Source of the DNA: Micromonospora sp. WMMD1102 | GTDB lineage: Bacteria > Actinomycetota > Actinomycetes > Mycobacteriales > Micromonosporaceae | DNA length: 64,000 nucleotides | Direction: 5' to 3' | Assembly: GCF_029626265.1 (NCBI RefSeq) | Contig: NZ_JARUBN010000001.1 | Coordinates: 868,001-932,000 of the forward strand | Shown here: positions 24,072-34,185 of the stretch, in pieces | Position numbering within the stretch: the first letter of the stretch is position 1 | How the letters are laid out: the number at the start of each line of letters is the position of its first letter | Program-made: the position numbers and the translations under genes | Notes under the pieces: model-generated | The model's database searches: none | The model's input: the letters and a program-made list of their open reading frames with translations, nothing else | What the model was told of the DNA's origin: nothing

Positions 24072-25712
24072 ATGTCCGTAGTGGAAAGCTCGGCACCCGC
24101 CTCGCGGGCCGGCACCGGCCTGCGGGACGGCCGGACCGTACTCGACCACCTGCGGGAGGCCGTGCACCGGTACCCGGACCGGTCGGCGACGATCTGCTGG
24201 TACGCCGACGGCCGACCGGCCGAGCGGCGCAGCTACGCCGAGCTGTCCGCCACGGTCGAGCGCCTCGCCGCGGCACTGGCGCGGCTGGGCGTACGGCGGG
24301 GCGACGTGGTGACCCTGCAACTGCCGAACTCGTGGCAGCTGGTCGCACTGAGCCTCGCCTGCGCCCGGATCGGTGCCGCCGCCGGACCGGTGGCACCGAT
24401 CATGCGCCGACGGGAGCTGGAGTTCATGACCCGGCTCACCGAGAGCCCCGTCTACGTCGGAGTGACGAGTCTGCGGGGCTACTCGTACGACGAGATGAGC
24501 GCGGAGGTGGCGCGGGCGGTGCCCACGCTGCGCCACCGGATCCTGCTCGGTGGCCCGACCACCGAGGGCGCGCTCGACTTCGACACCTTCCTGCTCGGCC
24601 GGGCCTGGGAGGACGAGCTGGCCCCGGGTGAGCTGGACGACCGGGAGGCGGGACCGGACGACCTGGCCCAGGTGATGTTCACCTCCGGCACCACCGGCGA
24701 GCCGAAGGGGGTGATGCACAGCCACCGCACGCTCTACGCGATCAACCGGCGGCAGATCGAGGTGCTGGGGCTCACCCCGGACGAGATCACCGCGATGGGG
24801 TCACCGACGACCCTGCAGGGCGGGTACACCTGGAACTTCGTCATGCCGGTCATGCTCGGCGCCAGCGCGGTCCAGGTGGACGCCTGGGATCCGACACTGA
24901 TGCTGCGGATCTTCGAGGCGGAACGGGTGACGTTCTTCTACGGCGCGCCGACGTTCCTGATGGACCTGATCCGCGAGCAGCGGCAGTGGCCCCGGGACAT
25001 CAGCGCGCTGCGGGCCTTCGGCACCGGCAGCGCACCGGTACCGCCGGTCCTGGTGGAGCAGGCCCGCGACGTGCTCGGCTGCCGGGTGTATGCGGTCTGG
25101 GGCATGACCGAGAACGGCTGTGTCACGGTCACCCGGCCGGAGGACCCGCTGATGCGGGCGGCGGAGAGCGACGGCACGCCGGTGCCCGGGATGCGGGTGC
25201 GGATCGTCGACGAGTCGACCGGCGAACCGGTCACCGCCGGGGCGGTCGGCCTGCTCCAGGTGCGCGGCGAGAACCAGTGCCTGGGCTACTACCGCCGGCC
25301 GGAGCTGTACCGGCAGTCGCTGACCCCGGACGGCTGGTTCGACACCGGCGACCTGGCCCGGGACGACGGCTACGGCGGGATCCGCATCGCCGGGCGGGTC
25401 AAGGACATCATCGCCCGGGGCGCCGAGAAGGTGCCGGTGGCCGAGGTGGAGGCCGCACTGCTGCGGCACCCGGCGATCCGCGACGTGGCGGTCGTCGGCT
25501 ATCCGGACCCGCGGCTCGGCGAGCGGGCGTGTGCGGTGATCGTCCCGGAGGGGCCGGCGCCGACCCTGGACGACCTGCGCACGCACCTGACCACGCTGGG
25601 CATGGCGAAGCCGTACTGGCCGGAGCGGATCAGCGTCGTCGACGAGCTGCCGAAGACACCCTCCGGCAAGGTGCAGAAGTTCATCCTCCGTGACCAGCTT
25701 AAGGCGGCATGA
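24072..25712 (+). CDS. AMP-dependent acyl-CoA/ACP ligase
   Basis: The 546-residue ANL-family enzyme shows the P-loop MFTSGTTGEPKGVMHSH, YAVWGMTENG, GWFDTGDLARDDGYGGIRIAGRVKDII and the catalytic Lys near the end in PKTPSGKVQKF. The N-terminal domain starts with TVLDHLREAVHRYPDR, like cyclohexanecarboxylate/benzoate-type and medium-chain acyl-CoA ligases. It should activate a carboxylic acid as adenylate and load it on CoA or an ACP. The dehydrogenase that follows by ATGA overlap would oxidise the product. The acid cannot be named from sequence. Confidence 0.93.
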   Translation: MSVVESSAPASRAGTGLRDGRTVLDHLREAVHRYPDRSATICWYADGRPAERRSYAELSATVERLAAALARLGVRRGDVVTLQLPNSWQLVALSLACARIGAAAGPVAPIMRRRELEFMTRLTESPVYVGVTSLRGYSYDEMSAEVARAVPTLRHRILLGGPTTEGALDFDTFLLGRAWEDELAPGELDDREAGPDDLAQVMFTSGTTGEPKGVMHSHRTLYAINRRQIEVLGLTPDEITAMGSPTTLQGGYTWNFVMPVMLGASAVQVDAWDPTLMLRIFEAERVTFFYGAPTFLMDLIREQRQWPRDISALRAFGTGSAPVPPVLVEQARDVLGCRVYAVWGMTENGCVTVTRPEDPLMRAAESDGTPVPGMRVRIVDESTGEPVTAGAVGLLQVRGENQCLGYYRRPELYRQSLTPDGWFDTGDLARDDGYGGIRIAGRVKDIIARGAEKVPVAEVEAALLRHPAIRDVAVVGYPDPRLGERACAVIVPEGPAPTLDDLRTHLTTLGMAKPYWPERISVVDELPKTPSGKVQKFILRDQLKAA

Positions 25713-26860
25713 TGGATTTTCTACTCAGCGACGAGCAACGCGCGCTCGGCGAGAAGGTGCGGGCGTTCACCAAGGAGCGGATCGCACCGTACTACCAGGA
25801 CAGCGACCGCACCGGACGGTTCCGCGACTCGCTCGTCACCGAGCTGGCCGCGGCCGGGCTGTTCGCGCTGCGCGTCCCGGAGGAGTACGGCGGGCTCGGG
25901 CTGGACGCGGTCAGCACCGGCGTGGCACTGGAGGAGCTGGCCGCCGGTGACCTGACGGCCTGCTGGCCGGTGCTCAACGCCGCCCTGGTCTCCGGCATCC
26001 TGGCCGCGAACGGCAGTGCCGAGCAGCGGGAACGCTGGCTGCCGCCGATCGCCCGGGGTGACGCGCTGGTCGCCTTCTGCATGACCGAGCCGGGCCACGG
26101 CACCGACGCGGCCGCGGTCGAGTTGCGGGCCGAGCGGCGTGGCGACGGCTGGCGGCTCAGCGGCGAGAAGACCTCGATCATGCTGGGCGGCTACGCCACG
26201 CACGGGATGATCTTCGCCCGGACCAGCGAGGCGCCCCGGGCCCGTGGGGTCACCGCCTTCTACGCCCGGCTCGACGACCGCTACGTGGCCCGCTCGACCC
26301 TGCGCGACCTCGGTAACCGCTCCGGCGGCCGGGCCACCCTGGTCTTCGACGGCCTGCCGGTGAAGCCGTTCGACGCGGTGGGCGGGGCGGGCCTCGGCTT
26401 CGCCCAGGGGATGCGCGGCTTCGACTACTCGCGGGCGCTCATCGCGCTGATGTGTGTCAGCGTGGCCAGCCTGTCGCTGTCGGACGCGGTGTCGCACGCC
26501 CGGCACCGGGAGGCGTTCGACCAGCCGCTCGGCCGGTTCCAGGGCGTCGCCTTCCCGCTCGCCGAGCACGCCACCTACCTGCACGCGGCCCGGCTGCTGG
26601 CCTACGAGGCGCTGTGGCGCAACGACGCCGGGCTGGACCACCGGGTGGAGGCGAACATGGCGAAGTGGTGGGCGCCGAAGGTGGCCGTCGAGGCGGCGCA
26701 CCAGGCGCTGCTGACCCTCGGCCACTACGGGTACTCCGAGGAGCGCCCGCTGGCGCAGCGACTGCGCGACCTGATCGGTACCCAGCTCGCCGACGGCACC
26801 GCGAACGCCACCAAGCTGGTCGTGGCGCGCTCGATGCTGGGCAGGGAGTACGCGCCATGA
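25709..26860 (+). CDS. Acyl-CoA dehydrogenase
   Basis: The 383-residue FAD enzyme has LSDEQRALGEKVRAF at the start, the AFCMTEPGHGTDAA and WRLSGEKTSIMLGG motifs of the middle domain, and a C-terminal helical domain ending LADGTANATKLVVAR. At the usual catalytic Glu position (EGT) it has Asp (DGT). Asp-type dehydrogenases of this family are known for cyclic acyl-CoA substrates, which would fit the cyclohexanecarboxylate-like ligase upstream, but this link is tentative. ATGA overlaps on both sides tie it to the ligase and the aldehyde dehydrogenase. Confidence 0.9.
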   Translation: MMDFLLSDEQRALGEKVRAFTKERIAPYYQDSDRTGRFRDSLVTELAAAGLFALRVPEEYGGLGLDAVSTGVALEELAAGDLTACWPVLNAALVSGILAANGSAEQRERWLPPIARGDALVAFCMTEPGHGTDAAAVELRAERRGDGWRLSGEKTSIMLGGYATHGMIFARTSEAPRARGVTAFYARLDDRYVARSTLRDLGNRSGGRATLVFDGLPVKPFDAVGGAGLGFAQGMRGFDYSRALIALMCVSVASLSLSDAVSHARHREAFDQPLGRFQGVAFPLAEHATYLHAARLLAYEALWRNDAGLDHRVEANMAKWWAPKVAVEAAHQALLTLGHYGYSEERPLAQRLRDLIGTQLADGTANATKLVVARSMLGREYAP

Positions 26861-28410
26861 GGCACTATCCGTCCCTGATCGGGGGCAAGGACGTCGATTC
26901 GGACCGGCACGTCTACGGGATCACCGCCCGGGCGCTGCTCACCGACACCTTCGACGGTCTCGCGCTCAAGCGCCGGCTGGAGTCGGGGCAGGGCGCGCCG
27001 GAGGACGACCCCCGGGTCGCCGGCCGCTGCGCCCTGGCCGACCGGGAGACGAGCCGGCAGGCGCTGGCCGCCGCGGCTGCCGCCGTACCGGAGTGGCGGG
27101 CCACCCCGCTGCGCACCCGGCTGCGGTTCGGCGACGCGATCCACCGGCGGCTGGTCGAGACCCGTGACGAGTTCGTCGAGGTGATGGTGGCCGAGGGCCG
27201 GCCGCGTACGGCGGCCGGCGGCGAGGTCGACGGGCTGCTCGACATCTTCAGCGAGCAGACCCTCGCCTGGTGCGGCGAGCTGCTGCACCGCGAGTTCAGC
27301 CACGGCGGCAAGCGGATCGTGTTGCGCCGCCGGCCGGACGGAGTGGTCTGCGTGGCCCCGCCGCAGAACGCGCCGCACTCCAACGCGATATACGGCGCGG
27401 CCAGCCTGCTCGCCGGCAACGCGGTGGTGGTACGCGCACCGCGCAGCCTCCCGCTCGGCGTCATGTACGCGATCCGGGAGATCGTCGCGCCCGCCCTGGA
27501 CGAGGTCGGCGCACCGCCCGGCACGGTGAACGTGGTGTGCGGGCCGCCGATGTTCGACGACTGGCTGGCCAGCCCGCACGTCGACGACGTCATCTACTTC
27601 GGCGGCAGCGCCAAGGGGCTGGCGTTGCAGAACGACTGTGTGGCCGCCGGCAAGAAGCCGATCCTGGAACTCGCCGGCAACGACTGCGCGGTGGTCTGGC
27701 GGGACGCCGACCTCGACCTGGCGGTCGGGGCGCTGACCGAGGCGTTCAACGCCTCCGGGCAGATCTGCAACATCCCCAACCAGGTGGTGGTGCATCCGGC
27801 GATCGCCGACGAGCTGCTGGAGCGGTTGCGGGCCGCCGCCGGGCGGGTCCGGCCCGGATTCCCGGACGACGAGGGCGTGGAGCTGACTCCGGTGCTCGCC
27901 GCCGAGGCGTACTTCGCGACGCTGCACGACGCGCTGGAGCGGGGCGCCCGGCTGGTCTGCGGCGGGCGCCGGCTGGAGGTGGACGGATCCCCCTCGGAGA
28001 CCGGCTACTTCGTGGAGCCGACCGTGCTGCGGGTGGACGGGTTGGTCCGCAGCCGGGAGGTGGCCGCGGTGCGTGAGGAGACCTTCTTCCCGCTGCTGCC
28101 GGTGGTGGTGCCGGAAGCGGGGCGCGACGACGACGCGCTGCTGGCCGACGTCGTCGACTTCGTCAACGGCAACGCGTACGGGCTGCGCAACTCGTTCTGG
28201 TCGACCGACGACGCGGTGGTGGACCGGTTCCTGGCCGGGGTGGTGAACGGCGGTGTCATCAAGGTCAACGACGAGTCGCACTGCGGGTTCTACCCCTATC
28301 TGCCCTCGCACGGCGGCACCGGGCTGACCGGGGGAGTCTTCGGCGAGGCGAGTTACATGGCGGTGCGGACCACCCATCTACAGGCCGTGTCGAGAAGGGG
28401 GATGCGATGA
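26857..28410 (+). CDS. Aldehyde dehydrogenase family oxidoreductase
   Basis: The 517-residue NAD(P)-dependent enzyme has the expected catalytic residues: Asn171 in PPQNAPHSN (PWN in most), Glu271 in LELAGND and Cys304 in NASGQICNIPNQ. It also has FGGSAKG for cofactor binding and a C-terminal VNDESHCGFYPYLPSHGG. It should oxidise an aldehyde to acid or thioester. The N-terminal 70 residues are longer and more divergent than in standard members. It is the fourth gene of the 22,857-28,754 operon and is coupled to the SRPBCC gene by ATGA. Confidence 0.9.
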   Translation: MRHYPSLIGGKDVDSDRHVYGITARALLTDTFDGLALKRRLESGQGAPEDDPRVAGRCALADRETSRQALAAAAAAVPEWRATPLRTRLRFGDAIHRRLVETRDEFVEVMVAEGRPRTAAGGEVDGLLDIFSEQTLAWCGELLHREFSHGGKRIVLRRRPDGVVCVAPPQNAPHSNAIYGAASLLAGNAVVVRAPRSLPLGVMYAIREIVAPALDEVGAPPGTVNVVCGPPMFDDWLASPHVDDVIYFGGSAKGLALQNDCVAAGKKPILELAGNDCAVVWRDADLDLAVGALTEAFNASGQICNIPNQVVVHPAIADELLERLRAAAGRVRPGFPDDEGVELTPVLAAEAYFATLHDALERGARLVCGGRRLEVDGSPSETGYFVEPTVLRVDGLVRSREVAAVREETFFPLLPVVVPEAGRDDDALLADVVDFVNGNAYGLRNSFWSTDDAVVDRFLAGVVNGGVIKVNDESHCGFYPYLPSHGGTGLTGGVFGEASYMAVRTTHLQAVSRRGMR

Positions 28411-28754
28411 GGACGGTGCGGGTTCGGGAGAGCATCGCGACCAGCCCCGACGGGGCGTACGAGGCGCTGCTGGGGTTGGGCACCGACTGGCGGGTGCCGT
28501 TCCGGGGCCACGCTGTCCGGTGGACGCAGCGCTGGGAGCCGGCACCGGACCGGCGTACGGTCAGCTTCGCGCAGGTCGACGGCGACTTCCGCGAGTTCAC
28601 CGGGCGGTGGCGGATCTCGCCGGTCGACGGCGGCTGCGAGGTGTCGTTCGAGGCCAGCTACGACGTGGGGGTGCCGATCTACGACCGGATTCTCGACCCG
28701 ATCGTCGAGAAGGTGTTGGCCTCCTACGTTCGTTCCGTCATCGTGAAGCTTTGA
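28407..28754 (+). CDS. SRPBCC/polyketide-cyclase-like protein
   Basis: The 115-residue protein has the helix-grip pattern of the START/SRPBCC superfamily: VRVRESIATSPDGAYEALLG, RWEPAPDRRTVSFAQVDGDFREFTGRWRI, and the long C-terminal helix YDRILDPIVEKVLASYVRSVIVKL. Members bind hydrophobic small molecules and act as cyclases, dehydratases or lipid/quinone carriers. As the last gene of an operon with acyl ligase, dehydrogenase and aldehyde dehydrogenase, it may bind or cyclise their product. A hairpin follows 34 bases after the stop. Confidence 0.8.
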   Translation: MRTVRVRESIATSPDGAYEALLGLGTDWRVPFRGHAVRWTQRWEPAPDRRTVSFAQVDGDFREFTGRWRISPVDGGCEVSFEASYDVGVPIYDRILDPIVEKVLASYVRSVIVKL

Positions 28755-28788
28755 TTTCTCGACGGCTAAGGGCTTTTCCGGCATGAAA

Positions 28789-28826
28789 AAGGCGTCCCGC
28801 CAACATGTAATGTTGGGGGACGCCTT
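28789..28826 (+). terminator. Hairpin terminator after the 22,857-28,754 operon
   Basis: A 17-bp stem pairs AAGGCGTCCCGCCAACAT with ATGTTGGGGGACGCCTT (one bulged G) around a three-base loop. No long T-tract follows. The remaining DNA to 29,037 is relatively AT-rich and appears to hold the promoter of the next gene. Confidence 0.85.
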
Positions 28827-29037
28827 GACGGCTGTGGTGTGGGCTAGCCCCAGTTCGTGTCCCGCATCGTAATCTCCGCCTTCCCGGGTTTGTTTTGTGT
28901 GAGGACAGTTCACCGGCGCTCACTGTCGGCCCGCCTTTCGCTCGCTTTCGTCGCTTGTTGCCGATCATTTAGCGGTTCGATAACGCATCGACAGTGCAGG
29001 GTGGAATACTTCACCTCTACAATTCTGAGAGGCAGTA

Positions 29038-29376
29038 ATGGCTACAATTTCCCTTCGCGTGCTCGATGGCATGTGCGGTCGCCCGGCCCCCGGTGTTCTG
29101 CTGCGGCTCGAGTTCCGCGACGATCGGGGTTGGCGACCGGTGGTCTCCGGGACGACCGTCAACGACGGCCGGCTGCCCGCGATGGAGACACACGAGGTGG
29201 AGTACGGCGCACATCTGCTGACCGTCGACGCGTCGGGCTATTTCGCCGGGCTCGGTGCGCTGGCCCCGTACCGCGATTTCGCGGTGGCCATCCATGTGCG
29301 CGATACCGCGACCGAGGTGCGCCTGGTGGTGTATCTGAGTACGGCCAGCTTCTCGATGTATTGGGAGCACGCCTAG
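29038..29376 (+). CDS. Transthyretin/5-hydroxyisourate hydrolase-like protein
   Basis: The 112-residue protein matches the transthyretin fold: ISLRVLDGMCGRPAPGVLLRLEFRD at the start and a beta-rich body to VVYLSTASFSMYWEHA. HIU hydrolases carry a His in the N-terminal motif (HVLD) and end in YRGS. Here these read RVLD and YWEHA, so purine catabolism is unlikely and the protein is probably a repurposed member. GAGAGGCAGTA precedes the ATG. It stands alone between the terminator and the SARP gene, without other purine genes. Confidence 0.75.
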   Translation: MATISLRVLDGMCGRPAPGVLLRLEFRDDRGWRPVVSGTTVNDGRLPAMETHEVEYGAHLLTVDASGYFAGLGALAPYRDFAVAIHVRDTATEVRLVVYLSTASFSMYWEHA

Positions 29377-29428
29377 GGGTTCTGCGGGCAATGACATCGA
29401 CACTCTTCTGGCCGTCCATGAGCACCTT

Positions 29429-29443
29429 CGCTACGATGTAGCG
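29429..29443. promoter_or_regulatory. Perfect palindrome CGCTACGATGTAGCG ahead of the SARP gene
   Basis: Two six-base arms (CGCTAC/GTAGCG) flank GAT, 106 bases before the SARP GTG. Each arm contains the GTAGC core of the cluster-wide heptamer but in inverted order, so it may bind a different, dimeric regulator. Confidence 0.4.
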
Positions 29444-29549
29444 GTGTCCGTGCGGGACGTTGTCGATCTTTCTGACCAGCTGGAGACGATCTTCTGACAG
29501 CTAGAAAGTGGGCGGGCGGGCTCGGTCGTGTCGTGACGGGGGGGGAATT

Positions 29550-32483
29550 GTGCACGTCTTTCGCGTCCTGGGGCCGCTCCACGTCGTGGATGCCCACATC
29601 ACCGCGTCCCGCCAGCAGACCGTACTCGCGATGCTCCTCCTGGAGGCCAACCAGGTGGTTCCGGTCGGTCGGCTCATCGACGCGGTCTGGGAGGACGCAC
29701 CGCCGGCCACGGCCAAGGGTCAGATCCAGATCTGTATCTCGACGATCCGGCGGGCGCTCGGCCAGGCCGGTCTCGGCGACCGGATCGTCACCTCGCCGGC
29801 CGGCTACCTGATCCGGGTCGCCGACGGCGAACTGGACCTGCGGGCCTTCAACGACCTGCTCGCCGAGGGGCGGGCCGCGGTCCGGGAGCACCGGCTGGAG
29901 GCGGCCGCCTCGGCGTTCCGGCGGGCCCTCTCGCTGCACCAGGGCGAGCCACTGAGCGGTGTGGAGGGTCGGCTGGTGCGGGCGGCGGCGGCCCGGCTCG
30001 CCGAACGGCGGCTGGTCGCGGCCGAGGAGTACCTCGAACTGGAGTTGCGGCTCGGCCGGCACCGCGAACTCGTCGACGAGCTGATGGCCCTGGTCACCGA
30101 GTACCCGTTGCGGGAGCGGCTGTGGCACCAGCTGATGACCGCGCTCTACCGGTCCGGCCGGCAGGCCGACGCGCTGGCGGCGTACCAGTCGGCCCGCCAG
30201 GCGTCGGTGGACGACCTGGGCCTGGAGCCGAGCGAGTCGCTGCGCTCGCTGGAACGCGCCATCCTGACCGGCAACGCCGATCCCGCGCTGGCCGCGGACG
30301 TGGCACCGGCGGAGGTCGAGGAGAGCCTGATCCCGGCGCCCCGGATGACGCCGGCGGCGGTGCCGGACTTCACCGGTCATCGCGAACTCGTCGACGAGCT
30401 CTGCGACTTCCTGCGAAGACCTGGGACCCGGGCGGACAGCGACGCGGTACCGGTGGTGACGATCACCGGTCGGGGCGGGGTCGGCAAGACCACCCTGGCG
30501 GTACACCTCGCGCACGCGCTGGCCGGCGACTTCCCGGACGGGCAGCTCTTCGTCCAGTTGGGTGGCGGGCGGGGCAACGGCGACGGGCTGGCCCAGATCC
30601 TGGACCGCTTCCTCCGCGCGTTGAACATCCCGGGCTCGGCCGTACCGGAGGGCCTGGAAGCCCGGGCGGCGACCTTTCGCAGCCGGGTCGCCGGGTCCCG
30701 GGTGCTCGTGGTTCTGGACGACGCGGTGGACGAGCGGCAGGTGCGGGCGTTGCTGCCCGGCGCATCGACCTGCGGGGTGATCGTGACCAGCCGGCGCCGG
30801 CTGGCCGGCGTCCCGGGCTCCCGGCTGGTCGAGGTCGGGGTGCTCGACGAGCGCCACGCGGTCGAGCTGCTGGCCCGGATGGTCGGCGAGGAGCGGGTCG
30901 CCGCCGAGCCGACCGAGGCGCAGCGGCTGGTCCAGCTCTGTGGCCGGCTGCCGCTGGCGCTGCGGATCGCGGCGGCCCGGCTGATCGCCCGTCCGCACTG
31001 GACGGTCTCCCAGCTGACCAGCCGACTGGCGGACGAGAGTCGGCGGCTGGACGAGCTGGCCCACGGCGGCCTGGACGTGCGGACCAGCATCACCTTCAGC
31101 TACGAGGCCCTGGACCACGACGCGCAGTGCCTGCTGCGCCGGCTCGGTCTCCTCGACGCCCAGGACTTCCAGGGCTGGGTGGCCGCCCCGCTGCTCGGTG
31201 TGGAGCTGACGGCCGCGACCGACGCGCTGGACATCCTGGTGGACGCCCGGCTGGTCGACGTCGTCGGTGGTTCCGGCGCCGCCACCCGCTACCGGCTGCA
31301 CGACCTGGTCCGGGTGTACGCCCGGGAACGGCTCGGCGCCGACGAGGGGGCCGGCGAGCGACTCGACGCGCTGAACCGCTTCCTCGGCGCCTGGCTGTTC
31401 CTGGTGGAGTCCGGGCACCGGGCGCTCTACGGCGGCGACTACACCGTGATCCACGGTGCGGCGTCCCGCTGGGAGCTGCCCGAGCGCCTCGTGCAGGAGT
31501 TGTTGCAGGACCCGCTGAGCTGGTTCGAGAGCGAGCGGGTGGCGGCGGTCGCGGCGGTCGGCCTGGCATCGCGGGCCGGGATCGCCGACTACTGCTGGGA
31601 CCTGGCCATCACCATGGTGGCGTTCTTCGAGAGTCGCAGCTATCTCGACGACTGGCGCAGCACGCACGAGTTGGCCCTGCACACTGCGCAACAGGCGGGC
31701 GACCGCCGGGGCGAGGCGGTGATGCTCTACTCCCTGGGCGCGCTGAACATCGTCGAGCAGCGGTTCGGCGACGCGTCGTCGCGGCTCATGCTGGCGTTGA
31801 GCATGTTCGAGCGGATCGGCGAGGCGCACGGCCGCTCACTCGCGCTGCGGCACCTCGCCTTTCTCGACCGGGTCCGCGGCGACCTGGACAGCGCCTGGCG
31901 CCGCTACCAGGAAGCGCTTTCCGTGCTCCGGCCGCTCGGCGACCGGGCGGCGGAGGCGCACATCCTCACCGGGATGGCCAGCACCAGGCTGGAGGCGGGC
32001 GACTGGGAGCGGGCCGCGGAGATGCTGGAGGAGGCGCTGCGTACCGCCACCGCCGCGAACAGCACCCGGGTGCACGCGATGGTGCTGCACCGGCTCGGTG
32101 AGCTGCGCCTCGACAACGGCGACCTCGCGCAGGCCGAGGAGGAGCTGGTCAAGGCCCTGAAGCTGGTCCAGGAGGGGCGGGACCGGGCCGGCGAGGCGCA
32201 CGTGCTGCACGGGCTCGGCATGCTCCGGCTGCGCCAGGGCCTGCACCACCGGGCCGCCGCCACCCTCGACCACGGGTACGCGATCGCGTCCCGCAACGGC
32301 GACCGGCTGGCGACCGCCCGGTTCTGCCTCGCGCTCGCCCGGCTGCACCGCGCGCAGCGGCAGTACCCGTCGGCGATGGAGTGGGCCTCGCAGGCCATCA
32401 CGCTCTTCGACCAGCTCCAGGCCTCCTCGGGGCGGGTGGTCGCGCACGAACTGCTCGAACAGATCCGCCAAGAGGCCGCCTGA
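29550..32483 (+). CDS. Large SARP-family activator (wHTH-BTAD-NB-ARC-TPR)
   Basis: The 977-residue protein has an OmpR-type DNA-binding domain (VHVFRVLGPLHVV...AVWEDAPPATAKGQIQ) and a BTAD domain to about residue 250. An NB-ARC ATPase (VVTITGRGGVGKTTLAVHLAHAL; VLVVLDDAVDE) and a helical TPR region follow to the end. The start is set at the GTG 29,550 by comparison with the partial SARP at 1-576, which begins the same way; a GGGGGGGAATT site precedes it. Large SARPs are pathway activators whose DNA contact is controlled by their sensor region. It is the obvious candidate for the GAGTAGC direct repeats. Confidence 0.93.
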   Translation: MHVFRVLGPLHVVDAHITASRQQTVLAMLLLEANQVVPVGRLIDAVWEDAPPATAKGQIQICISTIRRALGQAGLGDRIVTSPAGYLIRVADGELDLRAFNDLLAEGRAAVREHRLEAAASAFRRALSLHQGEPLSGVEGRLVRAAAARLAERRLVAAEEYLELELRLGRHRELVDELMALVTEYPLRERLWHQLMTALYRSGRQADALAAYQSARQASVDDLGLEPSESLRSLERAILTGNADPALAADVAPAEVEESLIPAPRMTPAAVPDFTGHRELVDELCDFLRRPGTRADSDAVPVVTITGRGGVGKTTLAVHLAHALAGDFPDGQLFVQLGGGRGNGDGLAQILDRFLRALNIPGSAVPEGLEARAATFRSRVAGSRVLVVLDDAVDERQVRALLPGASTCGVIVTSRRRLAGVPGSRLVEVGVLDERHAVELLARMVGEERVAAEPTEAQRLVQLCGRLPLALRIAAARLIARPHWTVSQLTSRLADESRRLDELAHGGLDVRTSITFSYEALDHDAQCLLRRLGLLDAQDFQGWVAAPLLGVELTAATDALDILVDARLVDVVGGSGAATRYRLHDLVRVYARERLGADEGAGERLDALNRFLGAWLFLVESGHRALYGGDYTVIHGAASRWELPERLVQELLQDPLSWFESERVAAVAAVGLASRAGIADYCWDLAITMVAFFESRSYLDDWRSTHELALHTAQQAGDRRGEAVMLYSLGALNIVEQRFGDASSRLMLALSMFERIGEAHGRSLALRHLAFLDRVRGDLDSAWRRYQEALSVLRPLGDRAAEAHILTGMASTRLEAGDWERAAEMLEEALRTATAANSTRVHAMVLHRLGELRLDNGDLAQAEEELVKALKLVQEGRDRAGEAHVLHGLGMLRLRQGLHHRAAATLDHGYAIASRNGDRLATARFCLALARLHRAQRQYPSAMEWASQAITLFDQLQASSGRVVAHELLEQIRQEAA

Positions 32484-33174
32484 ACCCCGACCGGTCACCG
32501 GGCCGGCGCGGCCCGGCCGGCGTGTTCCGGTGCCCCGGCAGTCCACCCCGGGTGCGGCGATCGGCGTGAAAGCCGCCGGATTCACGTTCACTCCACCGCT
32601 GGCGGGATCCTTCCGGTTCCCTCGCCGGATCGGGTGCCGAAGGCGTCCGTGGGGCGGTCGGTCGTCGTCGGGCTCCACCCGTCGACGCCGCCGGCTCCGG
32701 ATCTGTCCCGGGGTGCCGGCCGCCCGGTACCGGGCTCTCTCGAGGTGTGACCGCCCGGCGCCTTCCGAGCCGGAGATGAATTGGCAGGGGCCCGGTTAGG
32801 TAGGCCCGGAGGGTCGATCGAGTGGTGGTCGGCCGGCAGAGAGAGTATCGCCGCCGGAGTACGTTCTTTGCAGCGGGACAGACGGCTCGGACTATGTGAA
32901 TCGCGGCGCGTCCTGTCACACGGGCGCCGCGTGACAAGGGCCTCCCCGTCGCCGCCGGAATGGGCGGAAGGACGTGGGAGGAGGCGGCGGTGGGGACGAA
33001 TTCGTCGTCGGTGTCGTGCCGCGTCGCCCCCGTCCCGACCGCTCGACCCGGAAACTCAGTGCTCCTTTTCGGACGGTGACACCGAAACAATTTCCCCCAG
33101 AGGGTCCAGGTCGATGCCAACGGAATCCCGCCGCACCTTCCTAGCCCGCACCCGATGCAGTTGAGGAGGTTCAC
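32484..33174. other. Long intergenic region upstream of the UXS-UGDH operon
   Basis: I see no gene here; antisense frames lack family features. At 32,841-32,868 it carries GAGAGTATC and then a block almost identical to one at 45,530. The segment before the ATG at 33,175 contains GAGGAGGTTCAC, a strong ribosome site. Confidence 0.6.
32846..32868. repeat. 23-bp promoter-region element, copy 1
   Basis: The block TATCGCCGCCGGAGTACG and the next five bases match 45,530-45,552 at 22 of 23 positions. Both copies lie in long noncoding regions upstream of sugar-nucleotide operons (UXS/UGDH here, the second dehydrogenase there). It contains two GTA-centred half-sites 14 bp apart. Confidence 0.7.

Positions 33175-34181
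<1,007 letters not shown>

Positions 34182-34185
<4 letters not shown>

Noticed and set aside
29373..31829. 818-codon open frame on the minus strand
   Set aside because: It is antisense to the well-supported SARP gene; its Arg/Gln/His/Pro-rich composition is typical of GC-rich shadow frames and shows no domain.
32398..33174. Antisense frame sharing a KNVLRRRY string with another antisense frame at 45,517-45,852
   Set aside because: The shared string is just the translated reverse complement of the 23-bp DNA element; neither frame looks coding otherwise.
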